Source: Acidobacteriota bacterium
GTDB lineage: Bacteria; Acidobacteriota; Terriglobia; Acidiferrales; UBA7541
Direction of reading: 5' to 3'
Assembly: GCA_003223245.1 (NCBI GenBank)
Contig: QHYI01000171.1
Coordinates: 1-57,291, forward strand
Length of the DNA stretch: 57,291 bases
The position numbers and the translations under genes were made by a program. Position 1 is the first letter of the stretch; every line of letters begins with the position of its first letter. This document shows positions 44,027 to 52,129 of this stretch, one piece after another. A model generated the notes under the pieces. The model worked only from the letters and a program-made list of their open reading frames with translations, was not told the DNA's origin and ran no database searches.

Positions 44027-45684
44027 TGAATCAGCCCAGTCCAAACTTTTGCAAAGGAATAGGGTGTCGAGCCGCGATTGCCGGGCTGCTCTTGGCCATG
44101 TTTTTGGCGGCAGTGAAACCCGTTGTAGCAGCTCATCGCGGCCAGGAGGAAGTGTCGAGGGACTTTCAGAAAACCGTCACGCTGGGCGCCGGGCAGTCGG
44201 TCCGGATCGAGCATAAATTTGGCGAAGTACGGGTGCACGGGGAGTCCGGCCGCGACGTGAAGGTTGCGGCCACCATTCGCGTGCAAGCCGGTTCGCATGA
44301 TGAGGCGCAATCTTTTGCCGACAAGATCCAAATCGACGTGCAACAAACCGGCGAAGGCGTGCGCATCAAGACGACTTATCCGAATGAATTTGGCCGGGAG
44401 GGGGGCTGGTTTCATTTCGGCAAGAACACTTCTTACTCCGTGAACTACGACATTGCCATGCCGTCAGACGCGCCGCTGAATGTTCGCAATAACTTTGGCA
44501 ACACGGAAGCGTCCGGTATCCACGGTGCCTCGGATATCGACAACGGCCACGGCAGCATTTCGATGCGCGATGTGGGCGCAGCCAGGGTCAACAATTCTTT
44601 CGGGAACATTGAACTTACAGGCGCCGGTGGGAACGTGTCGGTTACGGACACGAACGGTTCCGTGCAGGTCTACGACGTAAAAGGCGCGTTGGAAGTGCGC
44701 AACCGCTTCGGTAGCATTACCACTAAAAACATTCAAGGTGCGGCAACTCTCAACGGCGGCAACGGGGCGGTTACCTTATCAGATTCGGCGTCCGGGAACA
44801 TTACGACTTCTTTCGGAAGCGTCGATGCGCGCAACGTGAAGGGCGACCTGACCGTGCATGACAACAACGGGAACGTCGAGATCACCACCATAGGCGGAGC
44901 CGCGGAAATCACCAACACCTTTGGAAGCGTGACGTTTTCCGATGTTCACGGTCAGGTGGTCTGCACCAACAGCAACGGCCGCGTGAAAGGAAGCGCGCTG
45001 ACAGGCGCATCTGTGACCATTCACGATTCCTTCGGGAACATTGAAGTGGACAATATAAGCGGCATGTTGGACGCCGAGACGTCGAACGGGAGGATCAATG
45101 TTCGCGATGCACGCGGAGCCGTCACGCTAAGGACCTCTTTCGGCGCCATCGATGCCGTCAACATTCCAAAAGGGATCAGGGTGACGAACGCGAATGGAGC
45201 CATCACTCTTGCCGATATCGGCGGCGATGCTTACACGAAGACCAGTTTTGGCAGTGTGTTGATCGAGCGCGTAAATGGCAATTTAACCGTGGAGAACAAC
45301 AACGGCTCGGTGACGGCTCGCAACGTGAAGGGCGACGCGAGCGTGAGGACCTCTTTCTCTGGCGTCACGCTGGAAGGGATCGGCGGGAAGATCAGCGTGG
45401 ACAATCAGAATGGCGGGATTGCCGTGACGGCCGGCCGCCCGGCAAGTGGCTGCCGTGACATCCTGCTCAAGACTTCCTTTTCATCCATTCGAGTACAGGT
45501 TCCACAAGGGCTGGGATACAACCTCACCGCACACACCTCGTTCGGCAGGATTTCCTCGGAGCTTCAGGTCACTTCGACGGGAAGCATCAGCGGAGACACG
45601 CTGAATGGAACGATCGGCTCGGGTGGATGCCTTTTGCAACTTAACAACTCAAATGGAAGCATCGAGATTACGAAAGGCTCGTAA
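44026..45684 (+). CDS. DUF4097-family secreted beta-repeat protein
   Basis: 552 residues with a signal peptide (AAIAGLLLAMFLAAVKPVVA). After FQKTVTLGAGQSVRIEHKFG the chain is a long run of short beta repeats. Alternating S-F-G-x-h and N-x-N-G-x-h turns recur every ~20 residues: NNFGNTEASGIHG, NSFGNIELTGAGG, NRFGSITTKNIQG, TSFGSVDARNVKG. This is the DUF4097 (adhesin-like beta-solenoid) pattern, here unusually long. It is translationally coupled to the anti-sigma gene. Proteins of this type often sit beside ECF sigma operons; the role is unknown, possibly a surface structure or ligand sensor. Confidence 0.87.
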   Translation: MNQPSPNFCKGIGCRAAIAGLLLAMFLAAVKPVVAAHRGQEEVSRDFQKTVTLGAGQSVRIEHKFGEVRVHGESGRDVKVAATIRVQAGSHDEAQSFADKIQIDVQQTGEGVRIKTTYPNEFGREGGWFHFGKNTSYSVNYDIAMPSDAPLNVRNNFGNTEASGIHGASDIDNGHGSISMRDVGAARVNNSFGNIELTGAGGNVSVTDTNGSVQVYDVKGALEVRNRFGSITTKNIQGAATLNGGNGAVTLSDSASGNITTSFGSVDARNVKGDLTVHDNNGNVEITTIGGAAEITNTFGSVTFSDVHGQVVCTNSNGRVKGSALTGASVTIHDSFGNIEVDNISGMLDAETSNGRINVRDARGAVTLRTSFGAIDAVNIPKGIRVTNANGAITLADIGGDAYTKTSFGSVLIERVNGNLTVENNNGSVTARNVKGDASVRTSFSGVTLEGIGGKISVDNQNGGIAVTAGRPASGCRDILLKTSFSSIRVQVPQGLGYNLTAHTSFGRISSELQVTSTGSISGDTLNGTIGSGGCLLQLNNSNGSIEITKGS

Positions 45685-45712
45685 GCGGGCCCATGCGCCA
45701 TTTTGGCGGGAT

Positions 45713-46189
45713 TTATGGACTTGCGGCGCGGCGCACACGGGACATGGCGAAGGCTTTTTTCACAACGCTCGTGGCTTTTTCTGTTAAATGAAATTTGCCG
45801 AGATCTCCCTCCCGCGCAAAAGCCAGGTCCGTGACGTCGCTGCCCGGATGCGGTTCGCCACCCACTAGTTCGCAGAGATAGTCGGCAATGACGTAATGGA
45901 AGCGAGGCTTCTTCTTTCCGCTCGCGGTGGCTCGGCCATCCTCGAGGTAAATGCGGTCAAAGAGTTCAATTAATTCGAGAACCCCAACCTCGAGGCCGGT
46001 TTCCTCGCGTAATTCGCGGCAGACGGCTTCTTCAAGGGTTTCCCCGATCTCCATGGTTCCGCCGGGTATGGACCATTCACCGCGCAACGGCTCCGTGCCG
46101 CGGCGGATCAAAACGGTACGGCCGCGATCAATGATCACACCACCTACTCCAATCACCGGGCGGTCGGGATATTCTCTGGAAAAGGCCAT
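45713..46189 (-). CDS. Nudix hydrolase
   Basis: 158 residues from the ATG at 46189. The Nudix box is complete: GGTMEIGETLEEAVCRELRE then ETGLEV (G-x5-E-x7-R-E-h-x-E-E-x-G-h). Upstream, PVIGVGGVIIDRGRTVLIRR and GEWSIPGG are the usual first strands. It should hydrolyse a nucleoside diphosphate linked to another group in the cytoplasm; MutT-like, ADP-ribose or other substrates cannot be separated. A start at 46318 is possible but adds a segment without family character. Confidence 0.9.
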   Translation of the reverse strand: MAFSREYPDRPVIGVGGVIIDRGRTVLIRRGTEPLRGEWSIPGGTMEIGETLEEAVCRELREETGLEVGVLELIELFDRIYLEDGRATASGKKKPRFHYVIADYLCELVGGEPHPGSDVTDLAFAREGDLGKFHLTEKATSVVKKAFAMSRVRRAASP

Positions 46190-46247
46190 TTCGGCAAACC
46201 TCTGACTCCTAGCCGTGGCGTTGACGACAGCATCTGGGTGCAAGCGC

Positions 46248-46274
46248 TTGAATTCCCATGCCTCGGTATATAAT
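46248..46274 (+). promoter_or_regulatory. Candidate promoter of the LysW-like gene
   Basis: A perfect TATAAT at 46269-46274 is preceded by TTGAAT (46248-46253) at 15 bases, shorter than the ideal spacer. It lies 68 bases before the GTG at 46342 and in the gap after the divergent Nudix gene. Confidence 0.42.
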
Positions 46275-46341
46275 ACGCTGCAGGGTGGCGGGAGGGTCCT
46301 CGTACCGCCACGGAGCAAAAAAGCGTCGGGAGGCTCGACCC

Positions 46342-46596
46342 GTGATCCGTTGCCCTGAGTGTTCCGCGGAAATCGATGTTGATGAAGACGAAGTCGAGGA
46401 AGGCGAGATTCTGAGCTGCCCCGAGTGTGAATCGGAGCTCGAAGTATCGCAAACGCACCCCGTCCATTTGAACGTCATCTCCGATGATTTGGATGAAGAA
46501 GAAGAGGAGGAGGAGGAAGAGGAGGGCGAGGTGGGCGAGGACGGAGATTATCTGGACGAGGAAGAAGAGGAGTACGAAGAAGAAGACGAAGAATAA
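46342..46596 (+). CDS. LysW-like zinc-ribbon protein with long acidic tail
   Basis: 84 residues from a GTG with a GGGAGG site eight bases upstream. VIRCPECSAEIDVDEDEVEE then GEILSCPECESELEVSQTHP is the LysW/ArgW-like carrier pattern: two CPxC knuckles and an E-x-E-L-E-V strand. In true LysW the C-terminal EDWGE Glu carries the amino-acid intermediate; here that end is replaced by about 35 residues that are almost all Asp/Glu (DDLDEEEEEEEEEEGEVGED...). No lysine- or arginine-biosynthesis gene is nearby, so a carrier role is unproven. A start at 46258 would overlap the promoter region. Confidence 0.75.
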   Translation: MIRCPECSAEIDVDEDEVEEGEILSCPECESELEVSQTHPVHLNVISDDLDEEEEEEEEEEGEVGEDGDYLDEEEEEYEEEDEE

Positions 46597-46664
46597 GGGG
46601 CGTTCCCGCCGCGTGGCATCTCCGTTGTGCTCTCCACCATCGAACTCAAAAGGAACATCCGCTA

Positions 46665-47120
46665 ATGAATAGCCTGACGAGAGCCCGTTTTGGGATCCTG
46701 TGCGCGCTGGTTATGACGGCGGCACCGCATCTTGCAGCACAGGAGCCAGCCCTCTCGAACTCCACGAGCGCCACCAGTACAGCGCAGGATTCGTCATCCA
46801 AGGCCGACAAGCCGAACAAAAAGAAATACAGTCACGCGAACGATTTTCTAATCCGCGGAACCGTCTTCAATGAAAAGGCGCTTTCGTTTCCCGGGGTGGA
46901 GCTGCGATTTCGAAAAGAAGGGCAAAAAAAGTACAAGTGGGAAACCTTCACAAACTCGCGCGGAGAGTTCGCCGTGCGTGTTCCGCAGGGCGCCAAATAT
47001 GAGATTCTCGTGTATGTGAAAGGATTTGCCAGTCAAACGCGAACGATTGAAGCGCAGGGCGGTGGGAACGAAGAAACGGTGGTGTTTCGGATGCAGCCAG
47101 ACTCAGGAGATAAGAAATGA
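46665..47120 (+). CDS. Secreted single CarboxypepD_reg-like domain protein
   Basis: 151 residues: signal peptide (FGILCALVMTAAPHLAAQ), a Ser/Thr/Lys-rich linker, then one Ig-like domain (DFLIRGTVFNEKALSFPGVE, SRGEFAVRVPQGAKYEILVY, KGFASQTRTIEAQGG). Such domains occur alone or at the front of receptors and give peptide-binding surfaces. Its stop overlaps the next start by four bases (ATGA), and the next protein has the same fold, so the pair is probably a tandem duplication in one operon. Confidence 0.75.
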   Translation: MNSLTRARFGILCALVMTAAPHLAAQEPALSNSTSATSTAQDSSSKADKPNKKKYSHANDFLIRGTVFNEKALSFPGVELRFRKEGQKKYKWETFTNSRGEFAVRVPQGAKYEILVYVKGFASQTRTIEAQGGGNEETVVFRMQPDSGDKK

Positions 47121-47470
47121 GGAACGCGCGACGCCTCTGTAACCTTGCTGCGGTTATCGCCCTCTTTGCCGTCGGCACCAAGGCGCAAGATAAAAAACGC
47201 GAAGCTCAACTTCGCACGGTCCGCGGTGTGGTGACCGACAAATCGGACAATGCACTTTCCGGCAGCGTCGTTTTTTTGAAGAACATGCGGACCAATTCCG
47301 TTCGAAGCAGCTACACGGATGACACTGGAAATTACCGCTTCAGCGGGCTTGACCCGAACGCGGATTACGAGCTTCATGCGGAAAAGGACAATGCAAAATC
47401 CGCCACACGAACGGTGTCTAGTTTCGACTCTCGCAAGGACAGAAATTCAGCTACTTTGCCCTTTCCCTGA
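47117..47470 (+). CDS. Secreted CarboxypepD_reg-like domain protein, second of a pair
   Basis: 117 residues: signal peptide (NLAAVIALFAVGTKAQ) and an Ig-like domain (TVRGVVTDKSDNALSGSVVF, SSYTDDTGNYRFSGLDPNAD, YELHAEKDNAKSATRTVSSF). Typical relatives have one more strand after S-F-D-S-R-K, while this one ends RNSATLPFP, so a late frameshift cannot be ruled out. Translationally coupled to the preceding gene (ATGA). Confidence 0.7.
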   Translation: MRNARRLCNLAAVIALFAVGTKAQDKKREAQLRTVRGVVTDKSDNALSGSVVFLKNMRTNSVRSSYTDDTGNYRFSGLDPNADYELHAEKDNAKSATRTVSSFDSRKDRNSATLPFP

Positions 47471-47624
47471 CAATGCCTACAAAAAATCAGTGGAAAAGAG
47501 CCCGGCGCCCAACCGGGAGGCGAAACCATTTTTCTATGCGCAGAATCTGAGTGTGGAGTTTCATTTTCTGGAAACAGAGCGATGTATTAGCTGGCCGAAA
47601 TCTAAAGCCGTCAGGAGATAATGA

Positions 47625-48440
47625 GTGAGGCCAATGAAAAGACAAAAAGGGTTTCAACAACGCTTCGCGATTGCGGTGTTGACTGGAATGTCGGCAGTCG
47701 CTTCTCCGGCGTTGGCACAACAGCCCCAGCCGCCGCCTGTGCCTAAATCAGATCCTCCTCCCTCCGGGAGTAAGGATGACAAGGGCAGAAAAGAAAGCGA
47801 ACAACAAGGGGCAACGGTCGGAAAAAGCAAACTTGAAAGGGAAACGGGTACCGTTAACGACCGTATCTTCGAGGTTATTCCGAATTACGGAACGGTCGAA
47901 AACGCGAACGCCCTTCCGCCCCTTACCACTAGCCAGAAGTTTCGGATTGCGACCGCAAGCGTGTTCGATTGGGGCGCGTATCCGTTCAACGGTGCTCTCG
48001 CTGGAATCGCTCAAGCTAGAAATGATCCGAAAGAGTGGGGACAAGGTTGGGGCGCCTACGAGAGACGATTCGGAGCAAATTTCGCGGACAACGGCACCGG
48101 CACGTACATGACGGTTTCGGTTTTTCCTACTTTGTTTCGAGAAGATCCACGGTACTACCAACTGGGAAGGGGAGGATTCCGACGGCGCGCTTATCACGCG
48201 GTGAATCGCTTATTTGTGACCTGTACGGATTCCGGACAAACGCACTTCAACTATTCGGAATCGGTCGGCAATGCGGTGGCGGCAGCGATCTCAAACATCT
48301 ACCACGTTCCCGCGGATCGAACTGCTTCACGGAATGCGACGACCTTTGCTTTTCTGATTGCGTACGATGGCCTGGCCAACGGATTGAAAGAATTCTGGCC
48401 TGACATCCGGCGCAAGGTGTTTCGTAAGAACACGCCTTAA
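47625..48440 (+). CDS. Acidobacterial envelope protein of unknown function
   Basis: 271 residues from GTG 47625 (AGGAG at 47612-47616), or ATG 47634. Signal peptide IAVLTGMSAVASPALAQ, then a Pro/Ser/Lys linker. The recognisable core is RIFEVIPNYGTVENANALPP then LTTSQKFRIATASVFDWGAY, AYERRFGANFADNGTGTYMT, VFPTLFREDPRYYQLGRGGF and THFNYSESVGNAVAAAISNI. I recall this core (N-R-h-F-x-h-h-P-N-Y, E-D-P-R-Y, F-N-Y-S-E-x-x-G-N) from many acidobacterial proteins of unknown function, often in several paralogous copies. Aromatic/Gly content suggests outer-membrane association. Confidence 0.72.
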   Translation: MRPMKRQKGFQQRFAIAVLTGMSAVASPALAQQPQPPPVPKSDPPPSGSKDDKGRKESEQQGATVGKSKLERETGTVNDRIFEVIPNYGTVENANALPPLTTSQKFRIATASVFDWGAYPFNGALAGIAQARNDPKEWGQGWGAYERRFGANFADNGTGTYMTVSVFPTLFREDPRYYQLGRGGFRRRAYHAVNRLFVTCTDSGQTHFNYSESVGNAVAAAISNIYHVPADRTASRNATTFAFLIAYDGLANGLKEFWPDIRRKVFRKNTP

Positions 48441-48467
48441 ACTTTTGGAAAGTGCAGAGAGAGGGCA

Positions 48468-48650
48468 TCAAGCTTCTTTGAGCGGAGCCAGAACCCGAAC
48501 GGCGTTGTGTACAACCTCAATTTCAACGGGCGTGTGGCCAACTATCTCGCCATCGCCGTGAAACAGACAGGGCCGGTCTGTGCAAATTCTTACACCATGC
48601 ACTTTCCATCGTTTACCCGGGAGATGCGGAGTCCGCCGCTATACATCAGC
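48468..48650 (-). pseudogene. C-terminal relic of a diacylglycerol/lipid-kinase-like gene
   Basis: Reading leftward to the TGA at 48470-48468 gives the end W-K-V-H-G-V-R-I-C-T-D then RPCLFHGDGEIVGHTPVEIE and VVHNAVRVLAPLKEA. The D-G-E-h-x-G-x-x-P-V-x-h-E-V motif followed by a strand ending V-L-A-P is the C-terminal signature of YegS/DgkB-type lipid kinases. No catalytic N-terminal domain (GGDGT) is found upstream, and the frame meets stops beyond about 48690. It is taken as a relic left by a deletion. Confidence 0.5.
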
Positions 48651-48775
48651 CGTGGGAGCGGCGTAAGAACCTCCGTGAGGCTCTGGATTTAGCAGCCGGT
48701 CTCGCGTGGGGTCCGGTTCAGCTTTGCAAGTAAAATAAAAAATAAGGGAAAGAAAGTAAGGGAAAACCTGTAGGG

Positions 48776-48815
48776 ATGTAAGAAAGATGTAAAAACTATG
48801 TAAAGACATGTAAGG
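48776..48815 (+). repeat. Four ATGTAA repeats phased at 10-11 bases
   Basis: ATGTAA begins at 48776, 48787, 48798 and 48808 (spacings 11, 11, 10), each followed by purines. They sit in an AT-rich stretch (about 48729-48830) that differs in composition from its surroundings. The spacing of one helical turn would place all copies on the same DNA face. Confidence 0.6.
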
Positions 48816-48925
48816 ATAATGCCAAATATCGTTTTCGTTGTCCTTGGGCAAGGATGGCCAATCAAGAGTGCAGCTTGAATATTCGGCGAGGGCACAAGGT
48901 CCGACCTCGGCCTTGCATTTGTTAA

Positions 48926-49060
48926 GTTGGCGCTATGGTTTCACAGGAATCTTTGGAAAAGTCGAATCCCCGCCCAGATCTGTCAATTTTGTTTGCATCT
49001 GCTGATTTTTCTTACTTTTTCCCTGAACCTGTTTTGCCAATGCAAACTAAGAGCGCCAAC
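48926..49060 (+). promoter_or_regulatory. Leader region of the Crp/Fnr-type gene with operator-like palindrome
   Basis: TTTGC-CAAT-GCAAA (49033-49046) has the 5-4-5 layout of Crp/Fnr-family operators, though the half-site differs from FNR's TTGAT, and ends 70 bases before the GTG at 49117. A wider inverted repeat, GTTGGCGCT (48926-48934) against AGCGCCAAC (49052-49060), encloses the region and could form a long-range stem. Autoregulation by the downstream protein is inference. Confidence 0.45.
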
Positions 49061-49116
49061 GATTCGAATGCTTGGGTAAGTCGGCTTCTTCGCCCTTTTG
49101 AGGTTTGAGGTGTACC

Positions 49117-49824
49117 GTGCCCACAAGGAATAACAGAACTTCAGTAATTCAGAGTATGAAGCTGTTTCGAGACGTTCCGGATTCCATTTGCAGAGAAATG
49201 CTGGGCAGCGCGCGGCCGAGAGACTTCAAGAGGGGAGACTTTCTCTTCTTGGCAGGAGCTGCAGCAAGCGAAGTGTTCCTGTTGACCAGCGGTCGTGTGC
49301 GAATCATACAAGCCAATGAAAACGGTGAGGAAGTGATGCTGCGGATAGATCCGCCCGGCGAACTAATTGGCTCTCTTGAGAAGAATCTACAAGGTACGCG
49401 CAATTCAACGGCAGAGGCGATTGAAGAGAGCAAGACGCTTCTCTGGGACGCCCAAACATTTGAGACTGCTCTGAACCGGTTTCCGATTCTTGAGCGGAAC
49501 CTGCAACAGATCCTCGAGCAGCGCATTTGCGAATTGGGACAGAGATTTTGTGAAGTTGCGACCGCCAAGGCGTCTTCGCGTCTGGCATGCGAGCTTGTTC
49601 GGTTGCTGAAGCAAATCGGTCGAAAACGGAACGGCCAAAGCGAAGTCAAAATTCCCCACGAGTGGGTGGCGGAGATGGCCGCCATGAGTCAATTCACAGT
49701 GAGCCGGTTTCTCGCCAAATGGGAAAGGCAAGGAGTGGTGAGCGTGAGGCGCGGAACGGTCACCATTCGAAACTATGACGGCCTCAGGCGTTTGTGCCAG
49801 CCGTCGAGACAACCAGTAATTTGA
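49117..49824 (+). CDS. Crp/Fnr-family transcription regulator
   Basis: 235 residues from a GTG preceded by GAGGTG; a TTG at 49105 is less likely. The cyclic-nucleotide-binding-like barrel shows FKRGDFLFLAGAAASEVFLL, TSGRVRIIQANENGEEVMLR and IDPPGELIGSLEKN. The Crp-type helix-turn-helix shows IPHEWVAEMAAMSQFTVSRF then LAKWERQGVVSVRRGTVTIR. No N-terminal FNR-type cysteine cluster is present, so an oxygen-sensing iron-sulfur cluster is not expected. The cAMP-contact residues of Crp are not clearly kept. The ligand is unknown. The 650-base region upstream holds the ATGTAA array and an operator-like palindrome. Confidence 0.9.
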   Translation: MPTRNNRTSVIQSMKLFRDVPDSICREMLGSARPRDFKRGDFLFLAGAAASEVFLLTSGRVRIIQANENGEEVMLRIDPPGELIGSLEKNLQGTRNSTAEAIEESKTLLWDAQTFETALNRFPILERNLQQILEQRICELGQRFCEVATAKASSRLACELVRLLKQIGRKRNGQSEVKIPHEWVAEMAAMSQFTVSRFLAKWERQGVVSVRRGTVTIRNYDGLRRLCQPSRQPVI

Positions 49825-49951
49825 TTGTATTCAAGCACTTTAGATTCATTTCTGAACATTTTCTAGATTGCGTAAAGGGCCACCGACTCGGCGCAAATTC
49901 TTTTGGATTACTTACGGGCCGCGCCCTCATTTAGGGGGGCGGTGATCGTCC

Positions 49952-50473
49952 GTGACATTAAATACTGGAATGCGACCAGTGCCTTCCCGCAAATGGGCCA
50001 ACAGGTCCAAAAAGAAAAAGGTGCGCCCAACCCCCTATACCGCCGCCGATTTCAACCGTGAATTTCGAGATGATCAGGTGTGCCTGGAATACGTCAGAAA
50101 GCAACGCTGGCCTACCGCAGTCAAACCTTGTGGGAAATGTGGCAACCAGTCGAAGCATCACCGCGTAACCGGCCGGACGGCCTATGCCTGCAATCATTGC
50201 GGGAATCAGATTTATCCGCTGGCGGGGAGCGTCTTCGCCAGGAGCACCACGCCGCTCAAAGCATGGTTTTATGCGATTTATTTGATGGTTTCCACTGATT
50301 GCAGCATTACTGCAAAGCAGCTTCAACGCGAGATCGGTGTCACCTACAAAACCGCATGGCGCTTATTCCGTGAGATTCGGCGATTAATGAGTTCAGGATG
50401 TCTTCAACCGGAGAGCTCGTTAGCGGTGCTGGACGAAATCTCAAATGACCGACACCTATGGTGGACTCGGTGA
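49952..50473 (+). mobile_element. IS1595-type transposase, truncated at its catalytic domain
   Basis: About 165 recognisable residues. A zinc-ribbon domain (VKPCGKCGNQSKHHRVTGRT, YACNHCGNQIYPLAGSVF) is followed by KAWFYAIYLMVSTDCSITAK with QLQREIGVTYKTAWRLFREI. This is the helix-turn-helix region of IS1595-family transposases. At AVLDE, where the catalytic DDE domain (first acidic residue, V-D-E-T-Y-I-G-G) should start, the sequence changes to ISNDRHLWWTR and stops. From about 50445 another frame carries the interior of a large surface-protein gene. The element has lost its 3' part; no clear terminal inverted repeats were found. Confidence 0.78.
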
Positions 50474-52025
50474 TGTGACGGGACAGGACACTTACGACAT
50501 GTTTAACATGCCTTTGTCGAACGCCCTGGCAGGAACGATTGATCCCGTCACAGGCCTGGACGCCTGCCCGATTTCGGCACAGGCTACCGCCGATCCGACG
50601 CAGGCAGGTATCACCGGCATGATCGTGACCTGCCCGAAGTTCGAACAGGACGGACACACTCTATCGCCGCTGGCGGGCCAGTTTGTCGTTGCCAACCTGA
50701 TGCCCGAAAAATTCAGTGTGCAAGCCTACCCGGGAGCCGATCGGATCGCGCGAGGGGAACAGTGGCTCCAGACCAATACTCTGGACGGCCAGCACCCCCA
50801 CGATTCTTTCATCCGCATCGGCGAGCCCGGCTACTTCCAGGAGTACGGCCCTGCCGGATATCACGTGGCCATTGGCTTTGCTAACCCCGCGATCATCAAC
50901 GCGCGCCACGACGCGGTCTGCGCCGGCGCCATCGGTGCGGTTGGCCCCTGCACCGGTACCGTGAAAGGCCAAGTGGACCTCCAGCGCATGAGCCGGACGC
51001 CGGACCAGAGACTCTATCCCAGCGGATCGCGCGATGGCTTCATCTGGACTCAGTGCTGGGTCAGCCTGGGAGACCCGGACGGCGAAGACTTCATGTTCAC
51101 CAAGTGTGATGCCAACGGAAACTTCCAGTTCACCAATGTTCCCGGAGGCAACTGGCGACTCACTGTCGGTGACCAATGGAATGATCAGATTATTGACGGA
51201 CTCTCTACGCCCGCTAACGTGACCTCTGGCCAAACACTCGACATGGGGAACATTGGCGTCCAGCAGTGGCAGGCCAACGTCTACACCCGTACCTTCCTTG
51301 ACATCAACAAGGATGGCATCTGGGAGCCCGACCAAGGCGAGATCGGGATTCCGTTGGTCTATACGAAGATTCGCTACCGCGATGGGCACAACTCCAACAG
51401 TCTGACGACGGACTTCAATGGCGTTGCCAACTTCAACGAGACCTTCCCGCTGTTCAACTGGTATGTCATCGAAGCGGACTCAGGCCGCTACAAGACCACC
51501 GGGATCCACACGGTTTACGACGCGGGCGGGCCCGCCGACGGTTCTACCTACTGCGGTCCGGCGAATGGCGCCCGGCCGTGCGGAACCTCGACCTCTTACA
51601 ACTTCCTGGCGAACACTTACGAGGCGGTTCCTTTGCCCGCGGACCTATCCGTACCCGGCGCGGTCTATTGCTCCACAGCGGATTGCGCGGCGGAGGCCGC
51701 TTCGTTTGCCGCTGGCACGGCGAAGCCCAGCTCCCCAGGAGTTTCCACGGGTCGCATCGATCCGCCTTGGGTGACCTCGGAAGGTGCGTCGCTGCTAACG
51801 GGTATGGGCGCATGGATTGATTTTGGGAAAGCACCCTTTGCGGCGTGCAATCCCACCCAATCGGTCAGCACAACAAATTTCTGCGCGACGGTCACCACGA
51901 CCGCACCTGGATCCACGACCCCCACTACCACGCTGGTGGGCGAGAACGGCGGTATCCATGGATTCGTTGACTATGCCTCGACGCGTCCGTTCGATTCCGC
52001 GGAGCAAATGATCGAACAGCCCTGA
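50445..52025 (+). CDS. SdrD-B-like repeat surface protein fragment, 5'-truncated
   Basis: The frame opens at MTDTYGGLGDVTGQDTYDMF directly at the transposase junction and has no signal peptide. It therefore looks like the interior and end of a larger secreted protein. ANGNFQFTNVPGGNWRLTVG and TRTFLDINKDGIWEPDQGEI (the D-x-N-x-D-G loop typical of SdrD B-like domains) are visible, then GIPLVYTKIRYRDGHNSNSL. A Thr/Pro-rich end (ATVTTTAPGSTTPTTTLVGE) is followed by a short tail SAEQMIEQP. Known B-like domains bind calcium and form rigid stalks. Whether it is translated depends on read-through or initiation at the junction, which is unlikely. Confidence 0.65.
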   Translation: MTDTYGGLGDVTGQDTYDMFNMPLSNALAGTIDPVTGLDACPISAQATADPTQAGITGMIVTCPKFEQDGHTLSPLAGQFVVANLMPEKFSVQAYPGADRIARGEQWLQTNTLDGQHPHDSFIRIGEPGYFQEYGPAGYHVAIGFANPAIINARHDAVCAGAIGAVGPCTGTVKGQVDLQRMSRTPDQRLYPSGSRDGFIWTQCWVSLGDPDGEDFMFTKCDANGNFQFTNVPGGNWRLTVGDQWNDQIIDGLSTPANVTSGQTLDMGNIGVQQWQANVYTRTFLDINKDGIWEPDQGEIGIPLVYTKIRYRDGHNSNSLTTDFNGVANFNETFPLFNWYVIEADSGRYKTTGIHTVYDAGGPADGSTYCGPANGARPCGTSTSYNFLANTYEAVPLPADLSVPGAVYCSTADCAAEAASFAAGTAKPSSPGVSTGRIDPPWVTSEGASLLTGMGAWIDFGKAPFAACNPTQSVSTTNFCATVTTTAPGSTTPTTTLVGENGGIHGFVDYASTRPFDSAEQMIEQP

Positions 52026-52077
52026 GAGCCCTACGTTCCACGCATCACCCTACCACTGATGGTGGACAAAACTCGTG

Positions 52078-52109
52078 CAGGCCGGACACCCTTGTGGGTG
52101 TCCGGCCTG
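52078..52109. terminator. Fourteen-base perfect hairpin between genes
   Basis: CAGGCCGGACACCC (52078-52091), loop TTGT, GGGTGTCCGGCCTG (52096-52109). The stem is unusually long and perfect. No T tract follows on either strand, so it may be a bidirectional transcript-end, an attenuator for the gene at 52130, or a mobile palindrome. Confidence 0.5.
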
Positions 52110-52129
52110 TCACCGTAAGAGGGAACCCA

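Noticed and set aside
46488-46590. GAA/GAG-rich tract as a structural or regulatory repeat
   Set aside because: It encodes the acidic tail of the LysW-like protein in frame.
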